A stretch of DNA of 64,000 nucleotides from Gnetum montanum (GCA_015680685.1 MNCI01004721.1:218536-282535); one strand, 5' to 3'; counted from the stretch's first letter, positions 36,701 through 48,786 are shown. Made by a program: numbers and translations. The notes: generated from the letters alone by a model not told the origin.

Positions 36701-37530
36701 TTTGTATTGGAATTTGAACATAGCAAAGTGAACCAAAAATTTTAAAATGAGAAATATTGGGGAAATATCCATACCATAATGCGTACGGTGTTTGATGTTG
36801 AATGGATTTTGATCACATCCTATTCAAAATATAAATTGATGTTAACAATGCTTCCACTCAAAATAGATTTTCTAATTGAGATATTTGAAGCAAACACCTT
36901 GTCATTTCAGCCATAGTCTTGTTCTTTCTCTCTGCTATGCCATTTTGTTGGGGTGTAAATGATGTGGTGGTTTGATGAATAATCCCATTTTTCTTGCAAA
37001 ATTCATCAAACTCATTAGATAAAAATTCACCACCATGATCTATCTGGATTTTTAAAATTATATTGCCACTTTGTATTTCTACTTCCACCATGAACTCTTT
37101 AAAAAATTTCGATGTTTGATCTTTTAATTCTATAAAATAACCCCAAGCAAATCTTGAAAAATCATTCACTATGATCAACATATATTGGCTTATACCTAAG
37201 CTCAATGTTTGCATGGGACTGCATAAATCCATATAAAATAGACCTAATTTTTCTTAAGATCTATGTTCTTTCTAGGAAATGGCAACCTTGTAATTTTTCC
37301 TAGTTGACATATGCCATAGTCATGATTATCTACTAAAGAAAGTTTTGGCATGCCCCTTACAATTTCTCCTTTTTGAATGTGATTCATTAAGCCAAAGTTG
37401 ACATGTCCTAAGCAAGCATGCCATAACCATGTTGTGTCTTTTGTGACAATGAGGTAATGAACATCCTTATGCATTTGCAGCTTATACATACGATTTTTGC
37501 TAATAAGAATAATGACAATACCTTTGTCAT
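33745..37530 (-). pseudogene. Ty1/copia pol of element G (5' truncated)
   Basis: Minus-strand reading gives copia domains in the normal order. Pre-integrase: KNRMYKLQMHKDVHYLIV, then LWHACLGHVNFGLM (37244-37560). Integrase core: VNDFSRFAWGYFIELKDQTS, QIDHGGEFLSNEFDEFC and TSFTPQQNGIAERKNKTM (36858-37190), with the D..D..E residues visible. RT around 34596-34871 shows VCLYVDDLIYF with YVDD intact. RNase H at 33870-34145 shows MNWGGDLGDCKSTLGFCF, LISWGSKKQTIVSLS and AEAKYIVV. The linker after the integrase carries tandem duplications (36065-36895). Gag and protease are absent because D is inserted at 37531 and the far side was lost. Several frame changes and stops. Confidence 0.85.
36065..36895 (-). 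repeat. Tandem duplication in copia G
   Basis: A segment starting TTGCCTTT at 36065 recurs at 36518 (period 453 bp). Within it a 77-bp unit starting ATAAATTGATGTTAA occurs at 36376, 36453 and 36831. The duplication affects the region just downstream of the integrase core. Confidence 0.85.
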
Positions 37531-38322
37531 TGATGAGTAGCGAGGTGTCCCTACGCTCAACCATATGAATACGAGCATCCACACACAATTCGGTCAAATT
37601 CCAATGACTAAGTGCTTATGCTCCTTTGTAGAAAAAGAATGGGTTGATCAACCGTTGTCTTCTCAATCTTACGTGTATGTCACGATTGTATGGTTAAGTA
37701 ACTTGAGGCATATGATTTTTATACTTTTTATGTTTTTATGTCTTGTTGCTAATAAGGGGGGAGAAAGATGACTAAGTAACTAATTTAATTTGACTACTTA
37801 TTAACTAGGCTCTAACTAATCCTAACACCAGTATCCGTTCTCACTTGTTGTACACATCCTGAACCAGTGTAACACTACTGGGATTACCAAACGCTAATCG
37901 TTACCGGGTTACCAAGTGTTACACGCATGCTCGAAGTGATCGTACTGTGTGTGATTACTTAGGAGAGTTGTAGGGTGAGAGAGAATCATTAATTAACTAA
38001 GGAAAGCATTAAGTAACAGTAATTAACATTAATTAATCTATTCTAAATGCTACAAGATTTATCACAAAGTTCGTCTTTATTGTCGTACACAAGGTGTGCT
38101 CAAGTACATAATGCTCAAATAAAGATCCGTTCACTTTATGACTCCTACTACAGGCATGAAAAAAGGGAGAAAAAGCAAGAGTTTGGGTAAGGGACTAAGA
38201 CTAACTATGCAAACCAAGTGTGCCTACCTCTTATTTATAGGCAATGAGGCAGGCTATGATATCGTGTATGTGACATCACATGGAAGGCCATGATATCATG
38301 GGTGCGATATCGCACCTCATCA
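37531..38322 (-). repeat. 3' LTR of element D
   Basis: 792 bp, minus-strand TGATGAGGTGCGATATCGC ... CTCATCA. GATATCG-type palindromes lie in U3 (38255-38318), with TATTTATA (minus-strand TATA box) at 38232-38239. The adjacent internal side is a GTCGTGGGAGCA tract (38323-38334). Confidence 0.85.
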
Positions 38323-40189
38323 TGCTCCCACGACTGAATGAAAACTCATCCTTGAGTTCCTTATAAAATATTAGGAAGGTATGGAATTATTGACTGAATG
38401 AGAACTAATAGCAATAGGGAATAACAAACTTAATGTGCCTGGTGAATGGATCGACAAACATATTACAACATTGATGTTCATACCTTTTGTTGTGAACATT
38501 GTACATGGATGACATCTAAACCTTTACTTGATACCTTGAAGAGAAAGAGGAAGAAAAGAAAATGAGGTGTGTTGCTGCCAATACCGAGATTGCATCCTTC
38601 ATTGTTTATTCATAGCCATGTGACCAGACTTGTTCCTGGCGTAAACGTTCCAGCTCCATTCCATCCCGAGTGCTTCCTCCTATTCCAATCCATAGTTCAT
38701 GTAATCGTCATCTGCACACACAACATAGTCATGAATGAGTAAAGATAAGTAAGCCACACTGCAATTGATACCTTGCCTCAATATAAAGTGCATTAGCTAG
38801 GTTATGGTTATGGAAAAAACTGGGTTAGAGGTTTATTACTGATAACTACCCAAGGTGTAGGGGTTAGGCAAGTAGTAGAATGGAAAAATTGAAAAATTTG
38901 TGCCAAGGCCCCCACAACTAAGAGCAAATCTTCGATAGGAATAAGATGGAAAAAATAACAACAGCAACACCAATAAAGTGGATGTCAAAGATAGGGATGA
39001 AATGAGAAATGGTTGATTACAGATAATGTTTAAGGAAAAGAACTTAACAATTGCACCAAAAAGGAATGCCAGTGGGTCCTCCCTAAAGTAGGCTCATGCC
39101 CTTTATGCCCTATCAAACCCACAAACCAAAGAGTCCGTAGGCTCTAGGAATGTCATTTGGAAATAAGAGTTAAAAACTTACCCACAAGAGTTTACTAAGG
39201 AAAAACAATGCATTAACCAAGATATGAACTAATCATAAACTTGGCAATGAGGTGGAAAATGGAAAGAAAGATGAAGAGTAGAAATGGAATGGAATCCCAA
39301 GAGGAAAGTTGTGTAAAGTCCCTTGTGTATGTCATCATTAATGTGACTGAGTAGAACCCATTTTAAATCTGGACTCAAACCAACCATACTTAGTGACCTC
39401 TCATCAATACACTTGGCCAATCCATCCTCTTGAAGCAACAAGAATGCCTCCACAAAGAGTCACCACCATCCCAAGGAGAGCGAGATGGAGAAGTAGGAAG
39501 CAAGAAAGGGCCTTAGTTAGAGGGAACCTTCAGGCATGGGTAACATGTTTTTCCAGTGCCATAACCAGTGCTTGTAGCCTATATTGCCTTATTATGTCTA
39601 AGGGGTGTGCTTGGAATTTTCACTTTTTTTTTTGTGTGAGAACCACACCATGCAAAGACTTATTTTTATTCACTCAACTTCCTGATATTTGATCAATGGC
39701 AGAATGGTTGAAAACCCATCCAAGCACCCAAGAGAATGGCCAGCACAAATGCATTGAATCCCCTTGAAGTCACACCATTTTCAGCCACTGAGTCCTTCCT
39801 TTAGTTTGAAAAATACCAAGCCACCAATTTATTAAGAAGTTAATTAGGAAAAAGGGATTGTACAGTTCCAAGCCAAGGAAGACCATAGAGTTGAATGGAT
39901 AAATGGACGACGTGGACTCATTGCCTATTTTATCAAAAGAACCATATCATAATATCAGCATCATAATTCAAAGGTAAAAACCAAACATTAGCAATCAACA
40001 TTATTATGATACAATCAACCATCATGAGCACTTATTGTATGATGAATGAAAGTAAATCAAACAAAGAAATAGTAAAAATATGAATGATGGTGTAAGACAA
40101 AAAAGAAGTAAAATTGAAAAATGTGTAAAAAAAAAAATACAAAAATGGCTAAGGGCCTAGAATGGTTAGCATAGGTGGCCATCTCCCCC
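38323..40189 (-). other. Non-coding 3' region of D
   Basis: About 1.87 kb between integrase and the 3' LTR without a recognised gene. It shares long blocks with C: minus-strand GAGCCTACGGACTC and CATGAGCCTACTTT..GGAGGACCCACT (39070-39150). Also shared are the TAGGCTACAAGCACTGGTTATGG block and the CCCTCTAACTAAGGCCC block (39500-39620). GTGGGGGAGATGGCCACC near 40175-40195 marks the end of pol. Confidence 0.7.
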
Positions 40190-41430
40190 ACAATTGAGTT
40201 GGAAGGAGGAGATCCAAAATAGCAAGCAAGGTTGTCCACCAATAGAGGTAGTATGAGTATTGGCTAATCTAAGCTCATGGAAAGGTTTGTTTTGTTGGAC
40301 GTTGACCAATAGTTTCTTATTCGGGCTCTCAAGTTTGTATATCATCATGGTCCTTGAAGGAAAAGTTGCATGAATGACATAAGGTCCTTTCCACAGTGTT
40401 TGAAATTTGGTACGTTGTGGCACATGTGTGGGATTCCAATAGAGAACCTTATCTCCCGGTTGATATTTAACTTTGCTAATTCTTAGGTCATGATGTTGTT
40501 TATTGAAGGCCTTGTGCAATTTGTTAGATGATAGAGTGGTCAATCGGTTCTCATCTAGCAGGTTAAGGATCATCAACTGTTGTTTTTGTACTAGATTAAG
40601 GTCAAGGTTGAGGTCACATGTCATGGATAGTGTACAAAGCTCAGTTTGAATGGGAAGCGTTGGTAATTTACCATACACTAACTCATAGGGAGAGTAGCCT
40701 ATGGGGAGTTTCCATGTGGAGCAATATGCCCAAAGAGCATCGTTCAGTTTAGTGCTCCATTCTCACCTAAACTTGCTAATGGTTCTTGTCAATATCTTCG
40801 TAATCTCCTTGTTGGTGACTTTGGCTTGACCGTTCACTTGGGGGTGATATGGTGTAGTCAGTTTGTGCTCAACCCCCAAGCGTTGCATTAATTTTTAAAA
40901 AGTTGCACTTGTGAAGTGTGTACCATTGTCTAAAATAAGTGCACGAGGTACACCAAAGCTATTTACAATTTTTTGTTGAACAAATCATGTAGCTATAGAT
41001 GATGTACAATCCTTAACAACAACTGCTTCTGCCCATTTTGTAAGGTAATCAACAGCAACAATAATATAAGCTTTTCCATTGGACATTGGTGTAATCGACC
41101 CCATAAAATCAATTCCCCAAATGTCAAAGGGTTCTAAAGGTTAAATCCATTGTTGCGGATCCTCTATTCTAGCAGTCATCCCCCCATCACGTTGATAGTG
41201 CTCACAAGATTGGACGAAATGATGGACATCTTAGAACAATGTAGGCCAATAATACCCTACAAGCAAGATCTTAATGGTTGTTCGTCTCCCAACATAATGA
41301 TCCCCACAAGGACCCTAATGAGTGTCTTGGAGAACTCATAGTTGATCTACATCAGGAACACACCATCGGACTAGGCCATTAGGACATACTTTGTAAAGTT
41401 TCCCATTGAATACTTGTCTCAATGAAGAAA
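40190..41430 (-). pseudogene. Integrase of element D
   Basis: Minus-strand order: VGYYWPTLF..VHHFVQSCEHYQRDGG (zinc-binding region, about 41170-41280; one Cys appears as Tyr). Then WGIDFMGSI (first catalytic Asp), [22 protein letters not shown] (second Asp), TPYHPQVNGQAKVTNKEI (about 40815-40865), NDALWAY, GYSPYELVYGKLP, and C-terminal GDKVLYWNPTHV and TLWKGPYVI (40390-40480). The catalytic Glu expected in GQxEV is Lys here (GAA to AAA), so the enzyme would be inactive. It resembles Athila/Tat-type integrases. The C-terminal stretch 40166-40678 is open without stops. Confidence 0.85.
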
Positions 41431-41439
41431 CTATTATTT

Positions 41440-43125
41440 CTTTTTAGTGTTAAACCCTTGTGGTGTTTGCTGTGTAAGGAGATAGGTGAGAATACTACTA
41501 TACCAGTTTGTCTCTATGGTTAATTAATTATTCACTACACTTGCAAAGAGGATTTCATCTGGGAAATAATCAAAAATTGGATACTTATCCTCTTTGTTGT
41601 CCCATCGCAACCAAAATAAATGATCACAACTACGTTCTTAGTGCCTTCTCGATCAATCATTGTAAGATCGAACTCTTGTAAGATTACAAGCCATCATATG
41701 ATATGAGGGCTTACCATTGGTTTATTCATTAGGAACCTTATTGCACTATGATCTGTGTATACAAATACCTTATAGCCTAAGACATAGTGCCTAAATTTTT
41801 CTAGTGCAAACACCATAGCCATTAATTCATTCTCTGTTGCAGTGTAGTTGAGTTGTGCACTAGCAATACTCCTACTTGCATAGTGGATGTAATAAGGATG
41901 TTTTTGGTCATCTAACTATGTAAGTACAGCTCCTAAAGCATAGTTGGATGCATTAGTCATTATGTGGAATGGTCTAAACTAGTCAAGAGCTTGTAGAATG
42001 GGTGTTTCTACGAGCTTCTGTTTTAAGGTTTGAAAAGCTAGTTTGCATTCCTTGGTCCATTTGAAAGGTATGTCCTTTTTCATTAGTTCAACCAATGGTT
42101 TTTTAACCTTAGAAAAGTTCTCAATAAAGCATCTGTAGTAGCCAGTGTGTCCAAGGAATGACTGGATATCTTTTATAGTTTCTAGTTGATGAGTAATTCC
42201 TTGGATAACTTGGATCCTTTTAGGGTTTACATCTATCCCTGTTTGTGAGATATTATGCCCTAATACTACACCTTCTTAGACCATTAAATGGCTTTTCTGC
42301 CAGTTGAGCGTTAAATTGGTTTCTACACATCATTTTAATACTTGCTCTAACCGGTCCAAGTCTTGATCAAAGTTTGCTTCATAGGTGGAGAAGTTGTCCA
42401 TGAAGACCTCCACACTGTTTCCTATCTATTGTTGGAATATGCTTAGAACTAATTGTTGAAATATTGCAGGGGCATTGCACAAGCCAAATGACATTTTTTT
42501 GTATGCAAATGTTTCCCAAGGACTGGTAAATGTAGTCTTGGCTTGGTCTTCTAGGGCTATTTGTATTTGGTTTTACCCATTGTACCCATCCAGAAAACTA
42601 TAGTAGTGATGCCCTGTGATGGTGTCTAAGACTTTGTCAACGAATGGAAATAGAAAGTGGTTCTTAAATGTTGCCATGTTTAGTAGCCTCAAATCTATGC
42701 ACACCCTCCATGTGCCTCCCTTTTTGGGCACTATAACTAAGGGGCTAACCTATTCACTATCAGCAATGGAGTAGATGAACCCAGCTTTTAGAAGCTGTTC
42801 AATTTCTTTCTTAACTACTTGCTTTAGCTTTGGATTCAATCGCCTCTGTGGTTGTCTTCAAGGCTTCATGGAGGGGTCGATGTAAATTCTATGTTAGCAT
42901 ATCCTAGGATCTATTCCAGTTAATTCAAGATATGACCAAGCGAAGGCTTTCAACCATTTATTTATCACCTTCAGTAGTCTTTCTTTTTGTTGAGGAGCAA
43001 GCTTCACATTAATAAGTACCAATTTTCCATTTTTAAGAAACGTGTATTCCATATCGATGGGCAATGGTTTTAGCTCAAGGGGCTCTTTCTTAAACTTATC
43101 AGGGATTTCCATCTTCTCCCAGTTG
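41440..43125 (-). pseudogene. Reverse transcriptase and RNase H of element D
   Basis: The minus strand reads LELKPLPIDMEYTFL and LTGIDPRIC (42894-43112), then VIVPKKGGTWRVCIDLRLLN (about 42670-42730). Next are YNQIQI-like, TTFTSPWETFAYKKMSFGLCNAPA (about 42480-42550), EVFMDNFSTYE (about 42385-42415), VLGHNISQTGIDV, SFLGHTGYYRCFI, ASNYALGAVL, FALEKFRHYVLG and YTDHSAIRFL (about 41720-41800). These are Athila-like RT/RNase H motifs. The RT catalytic FMDD is FMDN, a G-to-A change. Few stops are present, so the frame is among the better preserved in the window. It would supply polymerase for a gag-protease element such as C if intact copies exist elsewhere. Confidence 0.88.
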
Positions 43126-43379
43126 ATATTTTCAAGGTCAAGACTTGGAAGTTGGTGATGGACTTACTCTAATGTGTCTATGGTATCGATGTAAGCACAA
43201 GTCAAACCCTCAGTTGGTTCCATGCATATAGTTGAACTGCTCTCTTGATTAGCTATTAGCCACTGGATGCCTTCTTATCTTGTGGCAACTACATACAAAC
43301 ATCTTTGTATATTAGTCACTTGTGCACACTAGTTGCATGTAAGTAATGTTAAATGTTCTACAAACCATGACTTCTGCAT

Positions 43380-43790
43380 GCAATTACATCATGTGTCATT
43401 GTATGCGATGCATGGAACTTTCTTTTTCTTGATCTTTCCAAATGTATTTTCCTTTGATATTTTCAGGGAAAGATCACAAATTCCTAGGCACACATCAATT
43501 ATGCTTAGCCATGCTCTTCCCATTATGATTGGGAAGTCCCTCTTACCATTGTTCACCTGAATCACTAGAAAGTCAACTAGATATGAAGACCCACAAACAG
43601 TGGTGACAATGTCCTCCACTAGTTCCAATGGGACAATGATGGACTAGTTGGCCAACTTTAAATGAATGTTACTCTTTTTTAAGAGAGGCAGGTTCTAGGC
43701 CTTGTACATTTCTTGAGAAATCAAGTTGACACCAGAACCTGAATCCAAAAGAGCTTTGCATGGCTCATTTCCAGCGATTTGTAGATATAT
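43380..43790 (-). pseudogene. Retropepsin of element D
   Basis: The minus strand has ALLDSGSGVNLISQEM (about 43715-43755) with the DSG triad intact. It continues VEDIVTTVCGSSYLVDFLVI and FPIIMGRAWLSIIDVCLGI (43389-43628). It is close to the C protease, including the PIIMG-x-x-WLSxID end motif. It lies between the Pro-rich gag tail and the RT in one polyprotein arrangement. Confidence 0.85.
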
Positions 43791-43989
43791 TAGAGGACTC
43801 CTAGGATTAGAGAATTTCCTAGGAAGATGACCAGTTTTATCCAATTGATGATGGCATGAGTTAACATGACCATATTCATTGAGTGCAGCTTTTGGGTTGA
43901 AGGGAGCTCCGAAGCTTCAAGTGATAGTAAGGTGGTTGAAGAATTAGCCGCTTGTGGTTGCAAGGGCTTAGTTGGATTGTTGGTTCTAA

Positions 43990-45300
43990 AGAAAGGTTTT
44001 TTCTTCATGTAGTTGTCAGAACCAATAGTAGGTTTAGGGTTAATAGCCCTTGTGGCATTATGTTTCTACAGTTGGGTAGGGATTTCACCTTACATAGCTG
44101 GAGCAGGTGGTAACGAAGTTAAGGGTGGAAGAGGTGCAACCAGATGAGAAGGATGGTATGTTTGTGGAACATCACCCCTAGGAGAAGGAGTCCTATAGTA
44201 CTCATAAGCTTGGTAGTGAGGTTGAGGAGTGACGTGACCAATAGAGTCACGTGGAGAGACTAGATGCTGCACATAATATCCATATGGGTCAAGTTGCTGG
44301 TAAGGATACTATTGTCGTGGTTGCGGCATTCCCCATGATTGTGGGTATTGCCACTATTGATACTGCTCTATTGGTTGTGATGGATTTCCACTTGGATAAT
44401 ATGTTAAGGGTTGGTGGAACTACCTTGGGTTACCTTGAGGATAAGGTAACCTTCGAGGTGTTTGCCTTTTGTTTAATCATGGGTTGAGTGCATACACCCC
44501 AAACTCCTACAAATGTGAGATTATAGGGAAACATCCCTTAGGATGGTCATATTGACATATCTCGCATCCACTATCATTGTCTATATTCGAATCCACAACC
44601 TATTTGATGATGGAAACTTTGCCCTTACCCCTGTTACGTGCATGTTTAGTTTCTCTCTTTTTTCTTTTTTCACAATCACTACCTAGCTCTCTAAACTCCT
44701 CTACTATTTTAAGAATAGTTTGAAATCTATCATCTAGGGAACCCTACATTTGGTCTACCTTTGCTAATACTTTCGATGTTAATTTTTGGATAGGCAAGGT
44801 TTTCCTGTTCACCATCTCTTTGAGTGATGACTCTTCTTCATCCTCATAGAATCTTACTCCCCTCTTTCGGAGGGAAGGATCTCTATTATATTCCTCCGCA
44901 CTCTCTCTTTTCCTTAGCTTACCTTCTTCTTTAGCAACTTGCTCCAATAATCTTTGAATTTGATGGGTCCTAAGCTTAGAGAGCCTCCCTTGGGCATACG
45001 TCCCAAGGGTTCTTCGCATTTCATGCCTAAGCCCATCTATGAGATGGCGTAGTTGATCCCTCTGCAAATAACCATGGCTAGGACAATGATGTAACAGTGC
45101 ATAATATCGGCCCATGGTAGCATCCAAGGGTTCATCTCCTCCTTGTTTCCAGCCTTGGATTTGCTTTTGTGGGTTGGACACTCAGGAGTATGTTTGGTAC
45201 TTATTGTTGAACAATTCTAACATGGTGCCCCACCTATGAATGGATTCCAATTCTAACAACTGGTACCAACTCTCCACTTCTTTGACTAGTAAAGATTTGA
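43990..45300 (-). pseudogene. gag of element D (5' part missing)
   Basis: Minus-strand VESWYQLLELESIHRW, MLELFNNKYQTYS, QKQIQGWKQGGDEPLDATM, RYYALLHHCPSHGYLQRDQL, GLRHEMRRTLGTYAQG and EQVAKEEGKLRKRE (44744-45290), nearly parallel to C. The knuckle CEICQYDHPKGCFP is about 44535-44580, and a Pro-rich tail lies at 44090-44272. Upstream of VESWY the gag is replaced by F sequence, so about 300 N-terminal codons are missing. Long open stretches (145 codons at 44744-45181) show mild decay. Confidence 0.85.
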
Positions 45301-45339
45301 ATTCATATTCTAGAGTTACCAGTAAAGATTTGAATTCAT
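45288..45339 (+). repeat. Short direct duplication at the F/D junction
   Basis: AGTAAAGATTTGAATTCAT occurs at 45288-45306 and 45321-45339, 33 bp apart. It lies exactly where F RT-N-terminal sequence switches to D gag sequence. Confidence 0.85.
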
Positions 45340-48300
45340 GGGATTCTTGTTTGGAATTATAAGAAATTTTTAGCTCTTCCCAATCCATTTTTGATTTTAT
45401 GTGGAAAAGTTGGTTTTGATTTTGCTTTATTTCATCTATCTTATTAATATAAGTCCTTGTGAGGAGTTCTATTGGTACTATGCAAATTTTTGAACTGGAC
45501 CTAATATCTATTGTCAGTCACTGGGTACCCTCTTGTTTTGTTGCTACTGTGTAGAGGAATTTTTTGATATCAACGTCTTGACATACTTCTTATATGATTT
45601 GATATATGTGTTCTTTACAACCCCTAATTTTTGCATGCAATGGCACCCTGTTTTGCATTACATGATGCATGGAACCCTCCTCTTTTCAACTTTTCCAAAG
45701 TCATTTTCCTTGAAGATTTCCAAGGCTAGGTCTCTAATCCATAGCTTGACATCAATTGTGCTTAGCCAAGCTCTTCTCATGATAATTCAAAAGTTCCCCT
45801 TATAACTATCCACATGGATTACTAGGAAATTCATTGAATAGGACCATCCACAAATGGTGGTCACAATATCCTCCACTAGTCCCAAGGAAATGGTGATGGA
45901 TTGATCAACAAACTATAATAGGATATTATGTTTCTTTAGGGAAGGCAAGTTTCAAGTTTTATACATTTCTTGAGAGATTAAGTTCATCCCAAAACCTAAG
46001 CCTAGAAAAACTTTGTACAAATCATTTTTTGTAATTTGTAGATAAATTAGAGGAATTTCAAGGTTGAATCTTTTCCTAGGAATGTGTCTTGCCTTAATTT
46101 AGTTTGTAACTACATGATTTAACATGACAATATATACATTTTAGGACCTTTGGTTTAAAGGCAACTTGTTAGTGATTTCTGAAGCAACTTGTAAAGGATT
46201 AGCAAGCATAAATGCTTGAAAGGATTTAGGTGGACTTTTGAATCTAAAAAAAAACCCTTTTTAAAGGCTAATGGTTAGAACCATTTGAATTGTAATTTAA
46301 CCATAGGTTCATGGTCCATGTGCCATTATGTTGTTGTCACTATGGTGGTATGTCATCTTGAATTAGTGGTGCATGTGACAAAGGACTAGAATTGTGAAGT
46401 GCAAAGTATTATGGTGAATAGTAAGAAGGATAAGTGAAAGAAGATTTGGCTCATGAAGTGATTGCTTTGTGATATTCATGTGGGTAATAGAGATGAGAAA
46501 AAGAAGCATGGCTTGTAGAGAAACTTCATGACACAAGTTGTTTGATATAATATCCATATGGGTTTGGTGAATGATAAGGATACTATTGCCTTGGCAGTCG
46601 CATCCCCTACGACTATGGATTTTTCCATTGATGATAATGATCTTGAAATTGAGGTGGTACTCCACTAGGATAATATTATTATTGGTGGAATTAGTGCCAG
46701 TTATTACCTTGTGGATAAGACAATCTCCTAGGTGGTTACCTTTTGTAAATTTTGGATTCAAGGCATAGATTCTAGATTCTTGTAGGATGTGATAGTATAG
46801 GGCAATATCTCTTGGAATGTTCATATTAGAGAATGTCACATCCTTCTTCTTTTATTTTAGAATCTGCAACATCATCTATCTCTACAGCCTTACCTTTCTA
46901 CTAATAATAGTCCTTTCCTATATCCTTTCTTCTCCTTTTGTCCTTATTTTGGTTCCCTTGCTTTGTTTTCTCCTCCACAATATTTAGAGTAGTTTGGAGC
47001 TTTTCATCCAAGTAGTTCCATATTTTTTCCACCTTATTCAGTATTTCTATGAAAATTTTTTGGATTGGCAAGGTTTTCCTTTGTCCCACTTCTTCTAGTG
47101 ATGCTTTCCCCTCTGGATTGCAAAGATGTACCTTTCTTTTACAAATGGAGCAGTCTTTGTTGTACTCTTCTATATTTTCTCACTTTTTAAGTTCTTCTTT
47201 TGTGGCCACTTTATCAATAAGCCTTTGAATCTAATGGGCCTACATGCCTAACAATCTCACTTAGGCATAAGCCCAAATAGTCTCTTTCGTTTTGTTTTTG
47301 AGTCCATTTATCATGTGGTGAATTTGTTTCATGTGAAAGAAACCATGGCTTGGACGTTAATGCAAAAGAGAGTAATAGCTACCAAAGCTACATTAAGGGA
47401 TTCATGATTTCCTTGTTTCCATCCTTGGATTTATTTTCTCAAATTAGACATCTTAGAGTACGTTTGATATTTATTTTTGAAAAGCTCTAATATTGTACTC
47501 CATCTACAGCTATATTCTAACTTCAAAGATGTGTACCAACTTTTAGCTTATTTGATAAGTATCCTAGGGAATAATTTTAGTTTCTATGACTCATCTTCAA
47601 TGTTCTACAAGACACATGCATCATGGAAGGCTTGTAAATGATATTGTAGATCATCATTATACCCTCCCTCAAATGTACCGATGTTGTTCATATTAAGCTG
47701 TTTGATTTGGCTATTCATTTGATGCCTAGTGGGAATATCAACTATATTTGAAATGTTTATCATGCTTCTCCTAGCAAGTAGTAACTCATAATAGTCATTA
47801 AATTAATGGTGGCACTTATCATGGCCACGTCTCCTATGATGTGGCCTACTATGCCTTCTTTCCCAATGACTTTCTTCCTCTTCTTACTATTGTCTATGCT
47901 CTCTTCTTCCATCTCTACGATAGGATCTTCGGTCATCTTCATCTTGGCCTTGATCATCTCTCCTTTAGTCTTGATCATATTTTTCCTTGCTAGAGTTTGA
48001 TGATGAGGATGGAGGACTAGGAGAGTGGTGTTAGCTTAACCTTCTTCTTTGATCCCTTATTAATCTTTTGATGAATGATTAGAAGACCTTGGCATTGAGG
48101 TTACCATAGTTCTGAAACTAGTATTATCTTAGTTACTTGGCAAGGTTGAATGTAATTATTGATGAATTGTTATATCCTCACCAAAGGTAGAAGGACCTTG
48201 GTGCTAAGATTATTGTGTTGGAAATTTTGGATCCTCCTTCTCTAATTATGAAATTAGTGAAATTAGGACCTTTTTCCCCTTGGAGGCTTCATGGTATACC

Positions 48301-48653
48301 TCCTTGCATTTATCTTTTCTAAGTTAGACCTCTATTGATTTATAGTATTTAGAGAGGTGTTCCTTCATTTAGTAATCTAGGGCTACTAGCTCAAGTCCTA
48401 GTTTCATTAGAGCTACCATGAATATTAAAGGGATAGAATGATCTGTAGACAACAAAACATTATCTTCTAGATCTCTCCAATGTAGTTGTTCATCTTGATG
48501 AAGAATAAAATTAAAGTCTAGATAAGAGGGATCCAAATTTGCATAGACAACCTTTAGTTGTTGAGGTATCTCATCAACTTTCCTTTTAGGTTTATCACGT
48601 TTCTAGTTAGAGTCATCAACATGTGATGAATCTATCCTGTGAGAAGAAGACAT
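45300..48653 (-). pseudogene. gag-protease of element F, up to the start of RT
   Basis: The start ATGTCTTCTTCTCAC is at 48653 on the minus strand. The N-terminal FNFILHQDEQLHWRDLEDN (about 48480-48540) matches the C gag. An Arg/Asp/Ser-rich linker (47760-47980) and the capsid-like core (about 47380-47690, decayed) follow. Next are WNYLDEKLQTTLNIVEE (46901-47060), the knuckle CDIL.YEHSKRYCP (second Cys lost, about 46790-46835) and ESRIYALNP. The protease active site reads GLGFGMNLIS instead of DSGSGVNLIS (about 45985-46015). The end is MDWEELKISYN..HEFKSLLVTLEYEF (45310-45388), equivalent to the LELKPLP..EYTF start of RT in D. There it is fused to the D gag. Strong decay throughout. Confidence 0.8.
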
Positions 48654-48786
48654 CTTAATTTACTTCTTTATGTAGTGTGCCTTAATAAAATACCATTATT
48701 ATTTTTCTTAAAGATGTGTGATATTTCTACAACGACCTTGTATGATTTCATTATCTAAAAATACTTAGCACATAGCTAAAATGAAG

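Noticed and set aside
37565-37771. Frame on + strand within the D LTR as a gene
   Set aside because: It lies wholly in LTR sequence and is not conserved in the other LTRs.
46571-46768. + strand frame over F gag as a gene
   Set aside because: The minus strand carries the gag knuckle region; the + frame is a shadow.
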